DNA of 14,427 bases, taken from positions 1-14,427 of the forward strand of contig JAJQCX010000201.1 in NCBI GenBank assembly GCA_021202495.1. Direction: 5' to 3'. Shown here piece by piece: positions 1-8,455 of this stretch. This stretch comes from Clostridia bacterium (GTDB lineage: Bacteria > Bacillota > Clostridia > UMGS1883). Each line of letters opens with the position of its first letter. Within the stretch, counting starts at the first letter, position 1. The translations under genes and the position numbers were made by a program. A model generated the notes under the pieces. The model ran no database searches, was not told the origin of the DNA, and saw only the letters and a list, made by a program, of their open reading frames with translations.

Positions 1-99
1 ATTTTGTAATATTCAAAAGGTTTGGTTTGAATTTAACGATTTTTTTGCCGAATTGTTACATAATATGTGCTTTATTTTTTTATTTTTATGCAAAAACGG

Positions 100-128
100 T
101 TGATTTTTTCTTGCGCTTGTTGTATAAT
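100..128 (+). promoter_or_regulatory. Sigma-A promoter for nadK-argR
   Basis: A -35 box TTGATT (100-105), a 17-bp spacer and a perfect -10 box TATAAT (123-128) sit just ahead of nadK. Transcription would start near 135, giving a leader of about 25 nt. The rest of bases 1-99 is very AT-rich and holds no gene or clear signal that I can see. Confidence 0.75.
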
Positions 129-160
129 TATACAAAGTTTATTTTTTGGGGGTGCCTGAG

Positions 161-991
161 TTGAGAATTGCCGTCATATCAAACATCGTCAGGGTCAATC
201 CGGCGGAGGCGATTGAGCGGTTTCTTGCGGCGGTGGGCGGAAGGTGCGAGGTTTCCTTTGGATTGGAGCTTTGCGGCGTTGCGGGAGAAGGCCCTTACAT
301 GGCGGATGAAGAGCTTTTCCCTTCGTGTGATGTCGCGGTTGTTTTCGGTGGGGACGGCACTATTTTGACGGCGGCAAGGCGTGCCGCGCCTTACGGAGTG
401 CCCATTTTCGGCGTCAACACGGGGCATTTGGGCTTTCTTTCAAGCGCTTCGGCGGACGAGACGGGGCGGGGCGCGGATGAGCTTCTCGAAGGAGAGCTCG
501 ATTTAACCGAGAGAATAATGCTGAAAGTGCGCGTTTTGCGTGAAGATCAAGAGGCATATTCTGCGGTTGCGTTAAACGACATTGTTGTAGGCAGCGCCTA
601 TGCGCGGCTGTCGGATTTTTCGGTTTCGAGAAACGGGCAGTTTGTGGCGCAGTTTAACGCGGACGGGATTATCGTTTCAACGCCGACGGGGTCAACGGCA
701 TATTCGCTCTCATGCGGTGCGCCGCTCGTTTTTCCGGGGCTTGATTTGTTCCTTATCACGCCTATCTGTCCGCACCTTTTGGGAGTGCGGCCGATGGTTG
801 TACCAAGCGAGGGAACGGTTGAGGTCAGAGTGCGCGGCAGCGAGGTCTTTGTGACAGCCGACGGGCAGGAGGATTTTCCTCTCAAAGAGGGCGACGTTGT
901 GAAGGTTTCAAAAACGGATTATAAGGCAAAGCTTCTTTCGCCGAAGGGACAGGATTTTTTTAATTTGGTTCGGCAGAAGCTCACAAGTTAA
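161..991 (+). CDS. nadK: NAD kinase
   Basis: This enzyme phosphorylates NAD to NADP in the cytoplasm. The protein (276 aa from this start) has the family hallmarks: GGDGT at residues 63-67, which binds the phosphate donor, then NTGHLGFL at 86-93, ALNDIVV near 137-143, the TPTGSTAYSLS nucleotide-binding stretch near 174-184, and the ITPICPH...RP...VP segment in the C-terminal beta domain. I chose the TTG at 161 because GGGGGTG (148-154) lies 6 nt upstream and the product then begins MRIAVISN, as NAD kinases do. An in-frame TTG at 146 would add five residues but has no ribosome binding site. The gene ends 10 nt before argR, whose ribosome binding site overlaps the nadK stop codon, so the two are surely co-transcribed from the promoter at 100-128. 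nadK next to argR and recN is a common order in Clostridia. Confidence 0.95.
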   Translation: MRIAVISNIVRVNPAEAIERFLAAVGGRCEVSFGLELCGVAGEGPYMADEELFPSCDVAVVFGGDGTILTAARRAAPYGVPIFGVNTGHLGFLSSASADETGRGADELLEGELDLTERIMLKVRVLREDQEAYSAVALNDIVVGSAYARLSDFSVSRNGQFVAQFNADGIIVSTPTGSTAYSLSCGAPLVFPGLDLFLITPICPHLLGVRPMVVPSEGTVEVRVRGSEVFVTADGQEDFPLKEGDVVKVSKTDYKAKLLSPKGQDFFNLVRQKLTS

Positions 992-1001
992 GGAGGTCAA
1001 A

Positions 1002-1460
1002 ATGAGAATTGAAAGACAAAACGCGATATTAAAACTTATAGGCGAACGTGAGATTGAAACGCAGTCGGAATTAAGCGACGCATTGAGTGCAATGGGTTTC
1101 AATGTGACGCAGGCGACTGTTTCGCGCGACATTAAGGAAATGCGCCTTGTGAAAAAGCAGACGCCCGGCGGGAAGAGCATTTATTCAAAGGGCGCGGAGA
1201 CGGAAAACGACTCGGATTTGGAAAACCGCTTAAAGATTGTCTTTTGTCACTCGGTTATTTCCATCGAATACGCGGTGAATAACATTGTAATCAAGACGCT
1301 CCCCGGCATGGGCAGCGCAGCGGGCGCGGCGGTTGACGCGATGGATTTGCCCGAGGTTGTCGGCTCAATTGCCGGCGACGACACCGTGATGATGGTTGTC
1401 CGCAGCGAAGAAAGCGCGAGAAAGCTTGTATATAAATTGAGAGCTATGACGGATATGTAA
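1002..1460 (+). CDS. argR: Arginine repressor ArgR
   Basis: ArgR (152 aa, usual length) is an arginine-sensing hexameric DNA-binding protein that represses arginine biosynthesis and activates catabolism. The N-terminal winged helix-turn-helix (about residues 1-68) contains VTQATVSRDIKEM, the family's recognition helix. A linker of acidic residues follows. The C-terminal domain has the oligomerisation and arginine-binding signature TLPGMGSAAGAAVDAMD, then the GSIAGDDTVM strand. The ATG is preceded by AAGGAGG at 990-996, overlapping the stop of nadK, so translation is probably coupled. No clear ARG box was found in front of any gene in the window. No biosynthetic arg gene is present, so its targets lie elsewhere. 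Identification is secure from the two motifs and the gene order. Confidence 0.96.
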   Translation: MRIERQNAILKLIGEREIETQSELSDALSAMGFNVTQATVSRDIKEMRLVKKQTPGGKSIYSKGAETENDSDLENRLKIVFCHSVISIEYAVNNIVIKTLPGMGSAAGAAVDAMDLPEVVGSIAGDDTVMMVVRSEESARKLVYKLRAMTDM

Positions 1461-1472
1461 CGAGAAAAATCC

Positions 1473-1575
1473 GCGGCGCAAGCGTGCCGCTTGAGTCGTT
1501 TTCGCGCGGCAGCGCGGTATAGAAATTCAATTTGTGGTCGCGGTTTATAATGTAGCGGTGTACGACGGGCACCCG
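1473..1575. repeat. Dispersed intergenic repeat, copy A
   Basis: This stretch between argR and recN aligns over about 100 nt with 9823-9920. Both share GCAAGCGTGCCGCTTGAG, a TTTTCGCGCGG block and a diverged tail ending in GACGGGC / GACTGCGGGC. Its first 18 nt fold as a 7-bp stem (1473-1479 with 1484-1490, one G-T pair, loop AAGC), which could also end argR transcription, although no T-run follows directly. A TATAAT at 1546-1551 lacks a good -35 box. No coding capacity is evident. Confidence 0.7.
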
Positions 1576-1592
1576 CACAATTTCAGACGCGT

Positions 1593-1614
1593 GCATGATA
1601 TTTAAATATCATGC
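1593..1614. repeat. Perfect 22-bp palindrome before recN
   Basis: The half-site GCATGATATTT is followed directly by its exact reverse complement, giving an uninterrupted 22-bp palindrome centred at 1603/1604. It lies 54 bp upstream of the recN start. It looks more like a binding site for a dimeric regulator than a terminator, because it has no loop and no T-run. It is two bases too wide in its core to match the usual ARG box. Its function is unknown. Confidence 0.6.
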
Positions 1615-1667
1615 CGCACTTTGGAGCGCGAGAAGGATCCAACCGCAGGTTGGTGGAGGGATTGGTT

Positions 1668-3311
1668 ATGTTGGTTTCGTTGTCTATTGAGAATATTGCC
1701 GTGATTGAGAAAGCGGAGATTGAATTTGAAAACGGGTTTAACGCTCTTACGGGCGAAACCGGCGCGGGAAAGTCGCTTTTGATTGATTCGCTTTCGATGG
1801 TGCTCGGAATGCGCACCTCCCGCGAGCTCATTCGCGGCGGGGCGGCGTTCGCATCTGTGTCTGCGCTTTTTATGCCTTCGCCCGATTTGTCAGATTTGGG
1901 AATCGAACCCGAGGAGGACGGCGGACTGCTGCTAAGTAGACGCATTTCATCCGACGGGAGAAGCGTGTGCAAAATAAACGGCGTGCCGACGCCGCTTTCG
2001 GTTTTGCGTGCGGTTGGGGAAAGACTTGTTTCAATCTACGGTCAGCACGACGGGACGGCGCTTTTAAAGCCCGCGTCGCATTTGCCGCTGCTTGACGAAT
2101 TTGCAAAAAACGGGGCGCTGCTCGAAGAATACCGCGTAAAGTTTGCGGCGTATAAAAACGCGAAAAAGGAGCTTGAGGAATTGAGCATGTCCGAAAGCGA
2201 GCGGGCGCAGAGGAAGGACGCGCTTGCGTTTCGCATTGAAGAGGTTAGCAGCGCGGCGCTCGTCTCGGGCGAGGATGAAAATCTTGCCGAACGGCGTGAC
2301 GCGCTGCGCAACTTTGCGGCGATCAGCGCGGCGCTCGATACGGCGCACGAAGCGCTATCCGCGGCGGGCGGAGCGAAGGACGCGCTCTACTGCGCGATGA
2401 AAGCAGTTGACGGCGCGGCGGTACACGATAAATCGCTTGCGCCTGTTTCGGAGGCGCTGAACGATTTGTATTATAACGCCGAGGACGTTGCAATGCAGCT
2501 TTCGTCAATCATCTCGGAGACGGTTTTTTCGCCCGCGGAGCTTGACGAAATTGAAGAACGCCTTGACGTTATCGCGCGGCTGAAGAAAAAATACGCCGCC
2601 GATATAGATACTCTTTTAATGAAGCTTGAAGAATGGCAGAACGAATTTGACATGCTCGACCAATATGAGGAAAACGCCGCAAAGATGGTGAAGCACGTTG
2701 AAGAATTAAAGAATGAAATGCTTAAAGCGGGAGAAAAATTGGAGCAAAGCCGCGAGGAGGGCGCGAAAAAGCTTTCCGACGCGGTCTGCGCGGAATTGAG
2801 CTTTCTCGATATGCCGAAGGCAAAGTTCGCGATCTCGTTTGAGGAGCATGAGCCCTCGGCGAGCGGGCTTCGCAGCGCTGAATTTATGCTTGCTACAAAT
2901 CCCTCAGAGGGGCTAAAGCCGCTTTCAAAGATTGCCTCGGGCGGCGAATTAAGCCGCATTATGCTTGCGCTGCGCTCGGCGCTTGCCGTCGATGACGGCG
3001 TTGGAACGCTCATTTTTGACGAGATAGACGCGGGCGTTTCAGGGCACGCGGCGGTCAAGATTGCGGAAAAATTGTCAAAGCTTGCGGAGATGAGGCAGAT
3101 AATCTGCATTACGCATTTGCCGCAGATTGCAGCCGTCGCGGGAGCGCAGTATCTTGTTTCAAAGGATACATCGTCTGACATATTCCGCGCAAAGGTTTCG
3201 CGGCTTGACAGAGACGGCAGAATTGACGAGCTGAGCCGACTTATAAGCGGCGACGCCAAAAGCGGAGCGTCACGCGCGGTTGCGGAAGAGCTCTTGGATA
3301 GAAAAAATTAG
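1668..3311 (+). CDS. recN: DNA repair ATPase RecN
   Basis: RecN is an SMC-like ATPase recruited early to DNA double-strand breaks, where it promotes end joining and recombinational repair. At 547 aa it is close to the normal size. Visible parts in order: Walker A GETGAGKS (29-36) in the N-terminal half of the ATPase head, a Q-loop SIYGQHD near 125, a charged, helix-rich coiled-coil middle (about 150-370), then the ABC signature ASGGELS (423-429), Walker B LIFDEIDAG (448-456) and the H-loop histidine at 483 in CITHLPQ. I place the start at ATG 1668: GGAGGG (1655-1660) is 7 nt upstream and the protein then begins MLVSLSIENIAVI, typical of RecN. An in-frame ATG at 1611 lies inside the palindrome and has no ribosome binding site. 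A small hairpin (CCAACC/GGTTGG, 1639-1653) sits just ahead of the ribosome binding site and might tune translation. The gene ends 12 nt before the GH27 gene. Confidence 0.96.
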   Translation: MLVSLSIENIAVIEKAEIEFENGFNALTGETGAGKSLLIDSLSMVLGMRTSRELIRGGAAFASVSALFMPSPDLSDLGIEPEEDGGLLLSRRISSDGRSVCKINGVPTPLSVLRAVGERLVSIYGQHDGTALLKPASHLPLLDEFAKNGALLEEYRVKFAAYKNAKKELEELSMSESERAQRKDALAFRIEEVSSAALVSGEDENLAERRDALRNFAAISAALDTAHEALSAAGGAKDALYCAMKAVDGAAVHDKSLAPVSEALNDLYYNAEDVAMQLSSIISETVFSPAELDEIEERLDVIARLKKKYAADIDTLLMKLEEWQNEFDMLDQYEENAAKMVKHVEELKNEMLKAGEKLEQSREEGAKKLSDAVCAELSFLDMPKAKFAISFEEHEPSASGLRSAEFMLATNPSEGLKPLSKIASGGELSRIMLALRSALAVDDGVGTLIFDEIDAGVSGHAAVKIAEKLSKLAEMRQIICITHLPQIAAVAGAQYLVSKDTSSDIFRAKVSRLDRDGRIDELSRLISGDAKSGASRAVAEELLDRKN

Positions 3312-3323
3312 GGAGGTTTTACT

Positions 3324-4592
3324 GTGAAATATTATCCGCATCATTCGCTTTGTCCCACGCCGCCGATGGGATGGAACAGCTGGGACTGCTACGGCGCGTC
3401 CGTAAAAGAGGACGTTGTGCGAAAAAACGCCGAATACATGGCGAAAAATTTAAAACAATACGGCTGGGAATACGTGGTCGTCGACATACAGTGGTTTGAG
3501 CCCGAGGCGAAAAACTTTGTCTATAACCAAAACGCGCACCTTTGCTATGACGAATACTCGCGCCTTATTCCGGCAGAAAATCGCTTTCCTTCGGCGAAAG
3601 ACGGCGCGGGATTTCGCCCGCTCGGCGATTTTATACATTCACTTGGGCTTAAATTCGGCATACACATTCTGCGGGGAATTGCGAAGGAATGTGTGAAAAA
3701 AAATATGCCAATAAAGGGCACGGACAAGCGCGCGCTCGACATTGCGGACTTGGAAACGGTGTGCGAATGGAACCCCGACATGTATGGGGTGAACCCCAAT
3801 GCGGAGGGGGCGGCAGAATATTACAATTCGCTCTTTGAAATGTACGCTTCGTGGGGCGTGGATTTTGTGAAGGTGGACGATATTGCGCGGCCTTACCACC
3901 CGGGCGAGGTTGAGCTGATAAGAGGCGCGATTGACAAAAGCGGGCGCGAAATGGTGCTTTCGCTCTCTCCCGGCGCGGCGGCGCTCTCGGCTGCGGAGCA
4001 TTTGGGGCAAAACGCCAATATGTGGCGCATGACGGATGATTTTTGGGACACGTGGAGACAGCTTTACGACATGTTCGAGCGCTGCCGTAACTGGCAGAAC
4101 CTGCGTGCGGTCGGCTCATGGCCCGACTGCGACATGCTGCCGCTCGGAAAGATATGCATTTGCGACGGCGGCAGAGATACGAATTTTACGCGAGATGAGC
4201 AAAAGACGCTCATGGCGCTGTGGTGCATTTTCCGCACGCCGCTCATGTTTGGCGGAGATATGACGATAAATGACGAGTGGACGGAGGATCTTATGACGAA
4301 TGAGGATTTGCTGGAGGTTTTGAAAAAATCCTCCGACAACCGCGAGTTCTATCGTGACGAACGCGGCGCGATTGTGTGGTACGCAAAGGCGGAAGAAGAA
4401 AATACTATCTACATAGCGCAGTTTAACACGGCGGACAAGGACATGATAATTTCAACGCCGCTGTCGCTCTTGGGCGCGGAGAAGGCAAAAGCAAAGGAGC
4501 TTTTCACAAAAGAGAAATACGAATTTGACGAGCATATATATTCCCTCGTTCCGACGCACGGCGTGAAGATTTATAAGATAAAGACCGAATAA
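3324..4592 (+). CDS. GH27 alpha-galactosidase-type glycosidase
   Basis: A clan GH-D (family 27) glycoside hydrolase, expected to cut terminal alpha-galactosyl (or a related alpha-sugar) residues with retention of configuration. Family signatures in order: PPMGWNSWDCYG (13-24), FGIHILRGI (111-119), FVKVDD (181-186), WRMTDDFWDTW (234-244), GSWPDCDML (264-272) and FRTPLMFGGDM (303-313). By alignment to known GH27 enzymes Asp185 is the likely nucleophile and Asp239 the acid/base. There is no signal peptide, so it should act in the cytoplasm on imported oligosaccharides. The start is GTG with GGGAGG (3311-3316) 7 nt upstream, overlapping the recN stop. It is thus probably co-transcribed with recN, an odd partner. 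No transporter or other sugar gene flanks it on this strand. The true sugar specificity cannot be told from the sequence; related GH27 members act on alpha-N-acetylgalactosamine or beta-L-arabinopyranose. Confidence 0.9.
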   Translation: MKYYPHHSLCPTPPMGWNSWDCYGASVKEDVVRKNAEYMAKNLKQYGWEYVVVDIQWFEPEAKNFVYNQNAHLCYDEYSRLIPAENRFPSAKDGAGFRPLGDFIHSLGLKFGIHILRGIAKECVKKNMPIKGTDKRALDIADLETVCEWNPDMYGVNPNAEGAAEYYNSLFEMYASWGVDFVKVDDIARPYHPGEVELIRGAIDKSGREMVLSLSPGAAALSAAEHLGQNANMWRMTDDFWDTWRQLYDMFERCRNWQNLRAVGSWPDCDMLPLGKICICDGGRDTNFTRDEQKTLMALWCIFRTPLMFGGDMTINDEWTEDLMTNEDLLEVLKKSSDNREFYRDERGAIVWYAKAEEENTIYIAQFNTADKDMIISTPLSLLGAEKAKAKELFTKEKYEFDEHIYSLVPTHGVKIYKIKTE

Positions 4593-4595
4593 AAT

Positions 4596-4632
4596 AATCC
4601 CTCCGATTGACGATGATCGGAGGGATTGGTTT
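4596..4632. terminator. Bidirectional terminator between convergent genes
   Basis: A perfect 12-bp stem (4596-4607 pairs with 4616-4627) has an 8-nt loop TGACGATG. On the + strand it is followed by GGTTTATTTA; on the - strand by a T-rich ATTTTATTC. It sits between the stop codons of the GH27 gene and the - strand metalloprotease gene, which end 42 nt apart, and should stop transcription from both. Confidence 0.85.
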
Positions 4633-4634
4633 AT

Positions 4635-5351
4635 TTATGTGTATCTATCGAGCAGAGTTTTTCGTTCTTTCCAATCGGGCATCAGCATCGTGAGAAAGCT
4701 GTAGAACTGCTTTGAATGGTTCGGATGTATAAAATGGCAGAACTCGTGCATCACAACATATTCGACACAGCTTCGCGGGGCTTCCAGGAGGCGTTTATTT
4801 AATGTGATAATTCCCTTTTGGGGCATACAGGAGCCCCAGCGCGTATTCATATCGCGAATGCGAAGCGTCGGATGCGTAACATTATATTTCCGAAAAATCG
4901 GATATATTTCCTCGACGATTTCGCCGAACACTTCTTTGCAGCGGGAATCCAAAAATTTTGTCATGAGGCGTTTCTTTCGTTCCGTGTCAGTGATGTCCTT
5001 CACATCAAGATAAATATACACACCGTCATCATGGATTTTCTCTTTTGCGCCTTCGGAAACTTTCAGGCGCAGTCCGCGCCCCAAAATATAAAACGTTTCG
5101 CCGCTGACATATTGCTTTGGCTGCGGAGCATACTGCATCAGCTCACGAAAACGCTCCAAGGAAGAGAGGATAAATACGCCTTTGCTCACCACAAATTCAT
5201 CTATCATCTGAGATGACACACGCTCGTTTGCGGAAACGTAAATACTGCCGTCCTTTTTTATGCGCAGGTTCAGATTTTTAACAGGCTTTCGTTCTAATTG
5301 ATATGTGATTTCTTTTCCGTTAAATATAACCTTGCGTGAACTCGAATTCAT
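4635..5351 (-). CDS. YgjP/DUF45-type zinc metalloprotease (M48-like) linked to hsdR
   Basis: A predicted zinc metallopeptidase-fold protein of 238 aa (family DUF45/YgjP, WLM-like). The key segment is near the C-terminus: TRWGSC (170-175), typical of the family, then the zinc site HEFCH (202-206) with a third ligand histidine in the following HPNHS (about 209-213). The N-terminal half is a beta-rich domain, also usual for YgjP. There is no signal peptide or membrane segment, so it is cytoplasmic. I start it at ATG 5351 because GGAGG (5360-5364) lies 8 nt upstream. A TTG at 5357, overlapping the hsdR stop as TTGA, is only 2 nt from that site and so less likely. It follows hsdR by 2 nt and must be translated from the same mRNA. 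DUF45 genes recur beside type I hsdR genes, but their role there is not established. E. coli YgjP has been reported to have nucleotide pyrophosphatase activity, so proteolysis is not certain. Confidence 0.85.
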   Translation of the reverse strand: MNSSSRKVIFNGKEITYQLERKPVKNLNLRIKKDGSIYVSANERVSSQMIDEFVVSKGVFILSSLERFRELMQYAPQPKQYVSGETFYILGRGLRLKVSEGAKEKIHDDGVYIYLDVKDITDTERKKRLMTKFLDSRCKEVFGEIVEEIYPIFRKYNVTHPTLRIRDMNTRWGSCMPQKGIITLNKRLLEAPRSCVEYVVMHEFCHFIHPNHSKQFYSFLTMLMPDWKERKTLLDRYT

Positions 5352-5353
5352 AT

Positions 5354-8300
5354 TCAAAACCTCCGCAGAGCAACGGTTTTGACATTCTCTATAATCTTGT
5401 CTACCACATCAAAAGAAAGCTTCAATCCGTGCGTTTTTTCATATTCGTAAAACAAGTCGTCAATGTCCTGGGCAATGCGGTCATGAATGGTCTTGTTGTT
5501 TGTCCAATCCACCCGACTGTGTGATGCGATAATCTTTGTAATTTCTTCCGCGATTTCGGCAACGAAATCGGGCGTAAGCTGTTTGTCCTCAACCTCCTCG
5601 AAAATTGCGCTCAACACGCCGTAAAACGCCTGCGCATGGACACTGTCCTTGATTTTTTCGGGATAAGTGACATTGCTTTTCCCCGCATTGTAGTCCTCCA
5701 TAATCTCGCGCATTTTTACAAGATACTCCGCCTCTGAAATCACTCTTTCTTTATAGAGTGCCAAAGTTTCTTTAATCCGTTTGGAAAAGCTGTCGTAATA
5801 GGCAGGGTTCTCATCTCTTCTTTCGCTGATGCTTTTTGTCATTCTGCTTTTTATCGCATCGGCTTTTGCACGGGCAGATCCAAGCGCTTTGAGCTCCTTT
5901 TCAAATTCGTCTTTGTCCAGAATGTCAATCGGGTTGGTAATCCTCTTGAGTCCTGCCACCGACAAATGCGTATCGAGAAGATTTTGCATCTGCGGTTCGT
6001 ATTCGCTATTGTCGATAGCGTCACAATATCTAATCTTGACGCTGCGGCGAACCTTTGCGAAGAATATAAACGTATCCTGATATTTTTTTCGCTCATCCTT
6101 CGGCACGGCATTATACGCCTGCTCCGCGTTTAAGACCAAATTCAGTGCGCGTCCGAACGCGCAGAGAAGATTGTAAAACTCCTTTCGCTTTTTCTCATCG
6201 GCAAGAAAAATCTCCACGGCTTCGGAATCCCGAATATCGCTTAACGGCTCAAAAAGCTCTATCAATTGGGAATAAGCATCTCTCAGCTTACCGACAGCTT
6301 CCATCACATCTACGGCAATGCCGCTCAAATCTCCGCCGTCGAAATTCTCCAGTCCCGCGCCGCTGTACATATTCATGGCGGTATCCAGATTTTTGAGCAA
6401 TCCGCGGTAATCCACAATCAAGCCGTAGTCCTTGCCCTCGTACAGACGATTTGTACGCGCGATAGCCTGCAGCAGAGCGTGCTCCTTTAATTCCTTGTCG
6501 ATGTATAAAACCTGACAAATCGGCGCGTCAAAGCCGACAAGAAGCTTGCTGCAGACAATCAAAATGTCAATTTCGCCGTCGCAGAATTTGTTTTTTATGT
6601 CTTCTTCATACGTGTCGGCGTCGCCGTAGCGCTTCATCATTTTATTCCAATAGGAAATAACAAGGTCGTCCGTTCCCTCGTCGGCATCGTTTACGCCCTC
6701 TCGTATGTCGGGCGGAGAAATGACGACGGCGCAGGTCAAATCACCGAATTTTTCAAAACATTCCAAATAGCGAATGGCGTCCCGCTTGTAGTTTGTGGCA
6801 AGCATTGCTTTAAAACCTGTGTTTTTGTAGCCTTCCGTAAAATGCTCGCTGATATCCAATGCAATGCGCTTGATTCTGGCATCGGTAGAGGTAAGGCGGC
6901 GAATACTGCTCCATTTTCGCCGCAAATCCTCTTTTTGATCATCTGTCAGCCGTCTCGTTGTCTGCCTGAACCACAGATCGATATTCTCTTCGTCCACCTT
7001 TTGTTCCACAAAACGACCCTCATAAATCAGCGGCACGATCGCGCCGTCGTCAACGCCGTCTTTAATGGTGTATTTGTGAATGAGCCTGCCGAACCTTGTC
7101 ATTGTGTTCTTTTCTCTCTTCATCAGCGGAGTTCCGGTAAAACCGATGTAACAGGCGTTGGGGAAGACGGTGCGCATCCTTGCCGCCATTTGCCCGTAGT
7201 TGGAGCGGTGGCTTTCGTCAACCAGCATAAACACATTGCGGGATAAGTTTTTTGTTTCATTCTTCTCGGCGATGTTAAATTTGCTGATAACGCAGGTCAC
7301 TATGTCCGCTTTGTCGTTGTTGACCAATTTGCCCAAATGCTTCCCGCTTGCGGCTCTGGCAGGCTTCAAATGCGTATGGGCAAAAGTCCTTGCAATCTGA
7401 CTGTCCAAGTCTCTTCTGTCCGTGACGATAATTACCTTCGGATGGAAAGAGGCGAGCTCCAGCAAAATATACTTTGCCAGCATGACCATTGTCAGGCTTT
7501 TGCCGCTGCCCTGAGTGTGCCAGATTACGCCGCTTTGGCGGTTGCCCTTTTCGTCGCGCTCTTCAATTGTTTTCATTATCTCTTTAACGCCAAAATACTG
7601 CTGATAGCGGCAAATTTTTTTCACATTGGCGTCAAAGAGGATGAAATAGCGTATTATTTCATATACCCGTTCGGGGCTGAAAAACGAAATGATGTTCTTG
7701 TCCTGCTCCATCGGAGTGCGGTCCGAAATAAACTCATTGAGCCTCAATTGCATCCAATCGTCGTCTTGCTCTTTCCACACGTTCCAAAACTTTTTGGGCG
7801 TCCCTGCTGTGGCGTATTTTACGGCGTTCTTGTTTGTCGCCAAAACAATTTGCGCGTACTTAAAAAGTTGCGGAATATAATCATCCTGCTGATTGCGTAT
7901 CATCTGCTCCACAGCCTGATCCACCGATACCTGCGGCGCTTTGCACTCAATGACCGCAAAGGGAATACCGTTTATAAAAAGCACCAAATCAGGACGGGCG
8001 TTGTGCTGCTTGTCACGGCTTTCAACCGCAAATTCCTCCGTCACATGCAATACATTGTTTTGCGGATTATCCCAATCGATGTATTTGAGGTCAAAGCTTT
8101 GCATTTTCCCTTCGCCCACAGTTTCCGGGTAGCTTTTTCCCAGCATCAGCGCGTCGTAAACTTTTTCGCCCGTGCGCCCCAAGCCTTCCGTCAGCGGTTC
8201 GTCCAAATCCTCCATCGCGCGCTCGATATTGGCGGCGGAAAACTCGTTTTCCGTTCCCGCGTAAGTATATCTGTTCAAACGCCGCAGTTGACCGCGCAGA

Positions 8301-8443
8301 ATGTCTCTCAGCAGCACCTTGTAACGGCTCCCGCGCTGCATTTCGCAGTTTTCCGGAGAAATGTAGATGTACCCCATAGCCTCAAGAAGTTCAATCGCCG
8401 GCTTTTGGCTTGCGTTGATCTCCAAATAAGCGTCTTTATCCAC
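5354..8443 (-). CDS. hsdR: Type I restriction enzyme R subunit HsdR
   Basis: HsdR is the ATP-driven translocase and nuclease of a type I restriction-modification complex (R2M2S); it cuts DNA lacking the host methylation. The 1029-aa protein is full length. The N-terminal PD-(D/E)xK nuclease shows PDLVLF (Asp152) and the ECK triad end (166-168). The superfamily 2 helicase motor follows: Walker A TQGSGKS (310-316), DESHR motif II (409-413), FTGTPL motif III (435-440), LLVGFDAP (634-641) and motif VI QAIARTNR (659-666). The C-terminal helical region (about 690-1029) would contact the methylase core. The GTG start is 8 nt after AAGGAG, which overlaps the hsdS stop. All catalytic motifs look intact, so the restriction arm should work if a specificity subunit is made. 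It is co-oriented with hsdS (12-nt gap) and the metalloprotease gene. Confidence 0.96.
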   Translation of the reverse strand: MDKDAYLEINASQKPAIELLEAMGYIYISPENCEMQRGSRYKVLLRDILRGQLRRLNRYTYAGTENEFSAANIERAMEDLDEPLTEGLGRTGEKVYDALMLGKSYPETVGEGKMQSFDLKYIDWDNPQNNVLHVTEEFAVESRDKQHNARPDLVLFINGIPFAVIECKAPQVSVDQAVEQMIRNQQDDYIPQLFKYAQIVLATNKNAVKYATAGTPKKFWNVWKEQDDDWMQLRLNEFISDRTPMEQDKNIISFFSPERVYEIIRYFILFDANVKKICRYQQYFGVKEIMKTIEERDEKGNRQSGVIWHTQGSGKSLTMVMLAKYILLELASFHPKVIIVTDRRDLDSQIARTFAHTHLKPARAASGKHLGKLVNNDKADIVTCVISKFNIAEKNETKNLSRNVFMLVDESHRSNYGQMAARMRTVFPNACYIGFTGTPLMKREKNTMTRFGRLIHKYTIKDGVDDGAIVPLIYEGRFVEQKVDEENIDLWFRQTTRRLTDDQKEDLRRKWSSIRRLTSTDARIKRIALDISEHFTEGYKNTGFKAMLATNYKRDAIRYLECFEKFGDLTCAVVISPPDIREGVNDADEGTDDLVISYWNKMMKRYGDADTYEEDIKNKFCDGEIDILIVCSKLLVGFDAPICQVLYIDKELKEHALLQAIARTNRLYEGKDYGLIVDYRGLLKNLDTAMNMYSGAGLENFDGGDLSGIAVDVMEAVGKLRDAYSQLIELFEPLSDIRDSEAVEIFLADEKKRKEFYNLLCAFGRALNLVLNAEQAYNAVPKDERKKYQDTFIFFAKVRRSVKIRYCDAIDNSEYEPQMQNLLDTHLSVAGLKRITNPIDILDKDEFEKELKALGSARAKADAIKSRMTKSISERRDENPAYYDSFSKRIKETLALYKERVISEAEYLVKMREIMEDYNAGKSNVTYPEKIKDSVHAQAFYGVLSAIFEEVEDKQLTPDFVAEIAEEITKIIASHSRVDWTNNKTIHDRIAQDIDDLFYEYEKTHGLKLSFDVVDKIIENVKTVALRRF

Positions 8444-8455
8444 AAAATCATCTCC

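Noticed and set aside
1546..1551. TATAAT between argR and recN as a recN promoter
   Set aside because: No -35-like hexamer lies 16-18 bp upstream and there is no extended -10; it falls in the dispersed repeat.
1593..1614. The palindrome as an ArgR operator
   Set aside because: The spacing between TGA and TCA half-sites is two bases longer than in the usual ARG box, so I do not call it one.
1611..1667. An upstream in-frame ATG that would lengthen RecN by 19 residues
   Set aside because: It lies inside the palindrome and lacks a ribosome binding site, whereas ATG 1668 has GGAGGG 7 nt upstream and gives the standard RecN N-terminus.
2471..3259. A 262-codon serine-rich open frame on the - strand opposite recN
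   Set aside because: Its composition is the reverse-complement shadow of recN, and it crosses the RecN signature and Walker B coding region.
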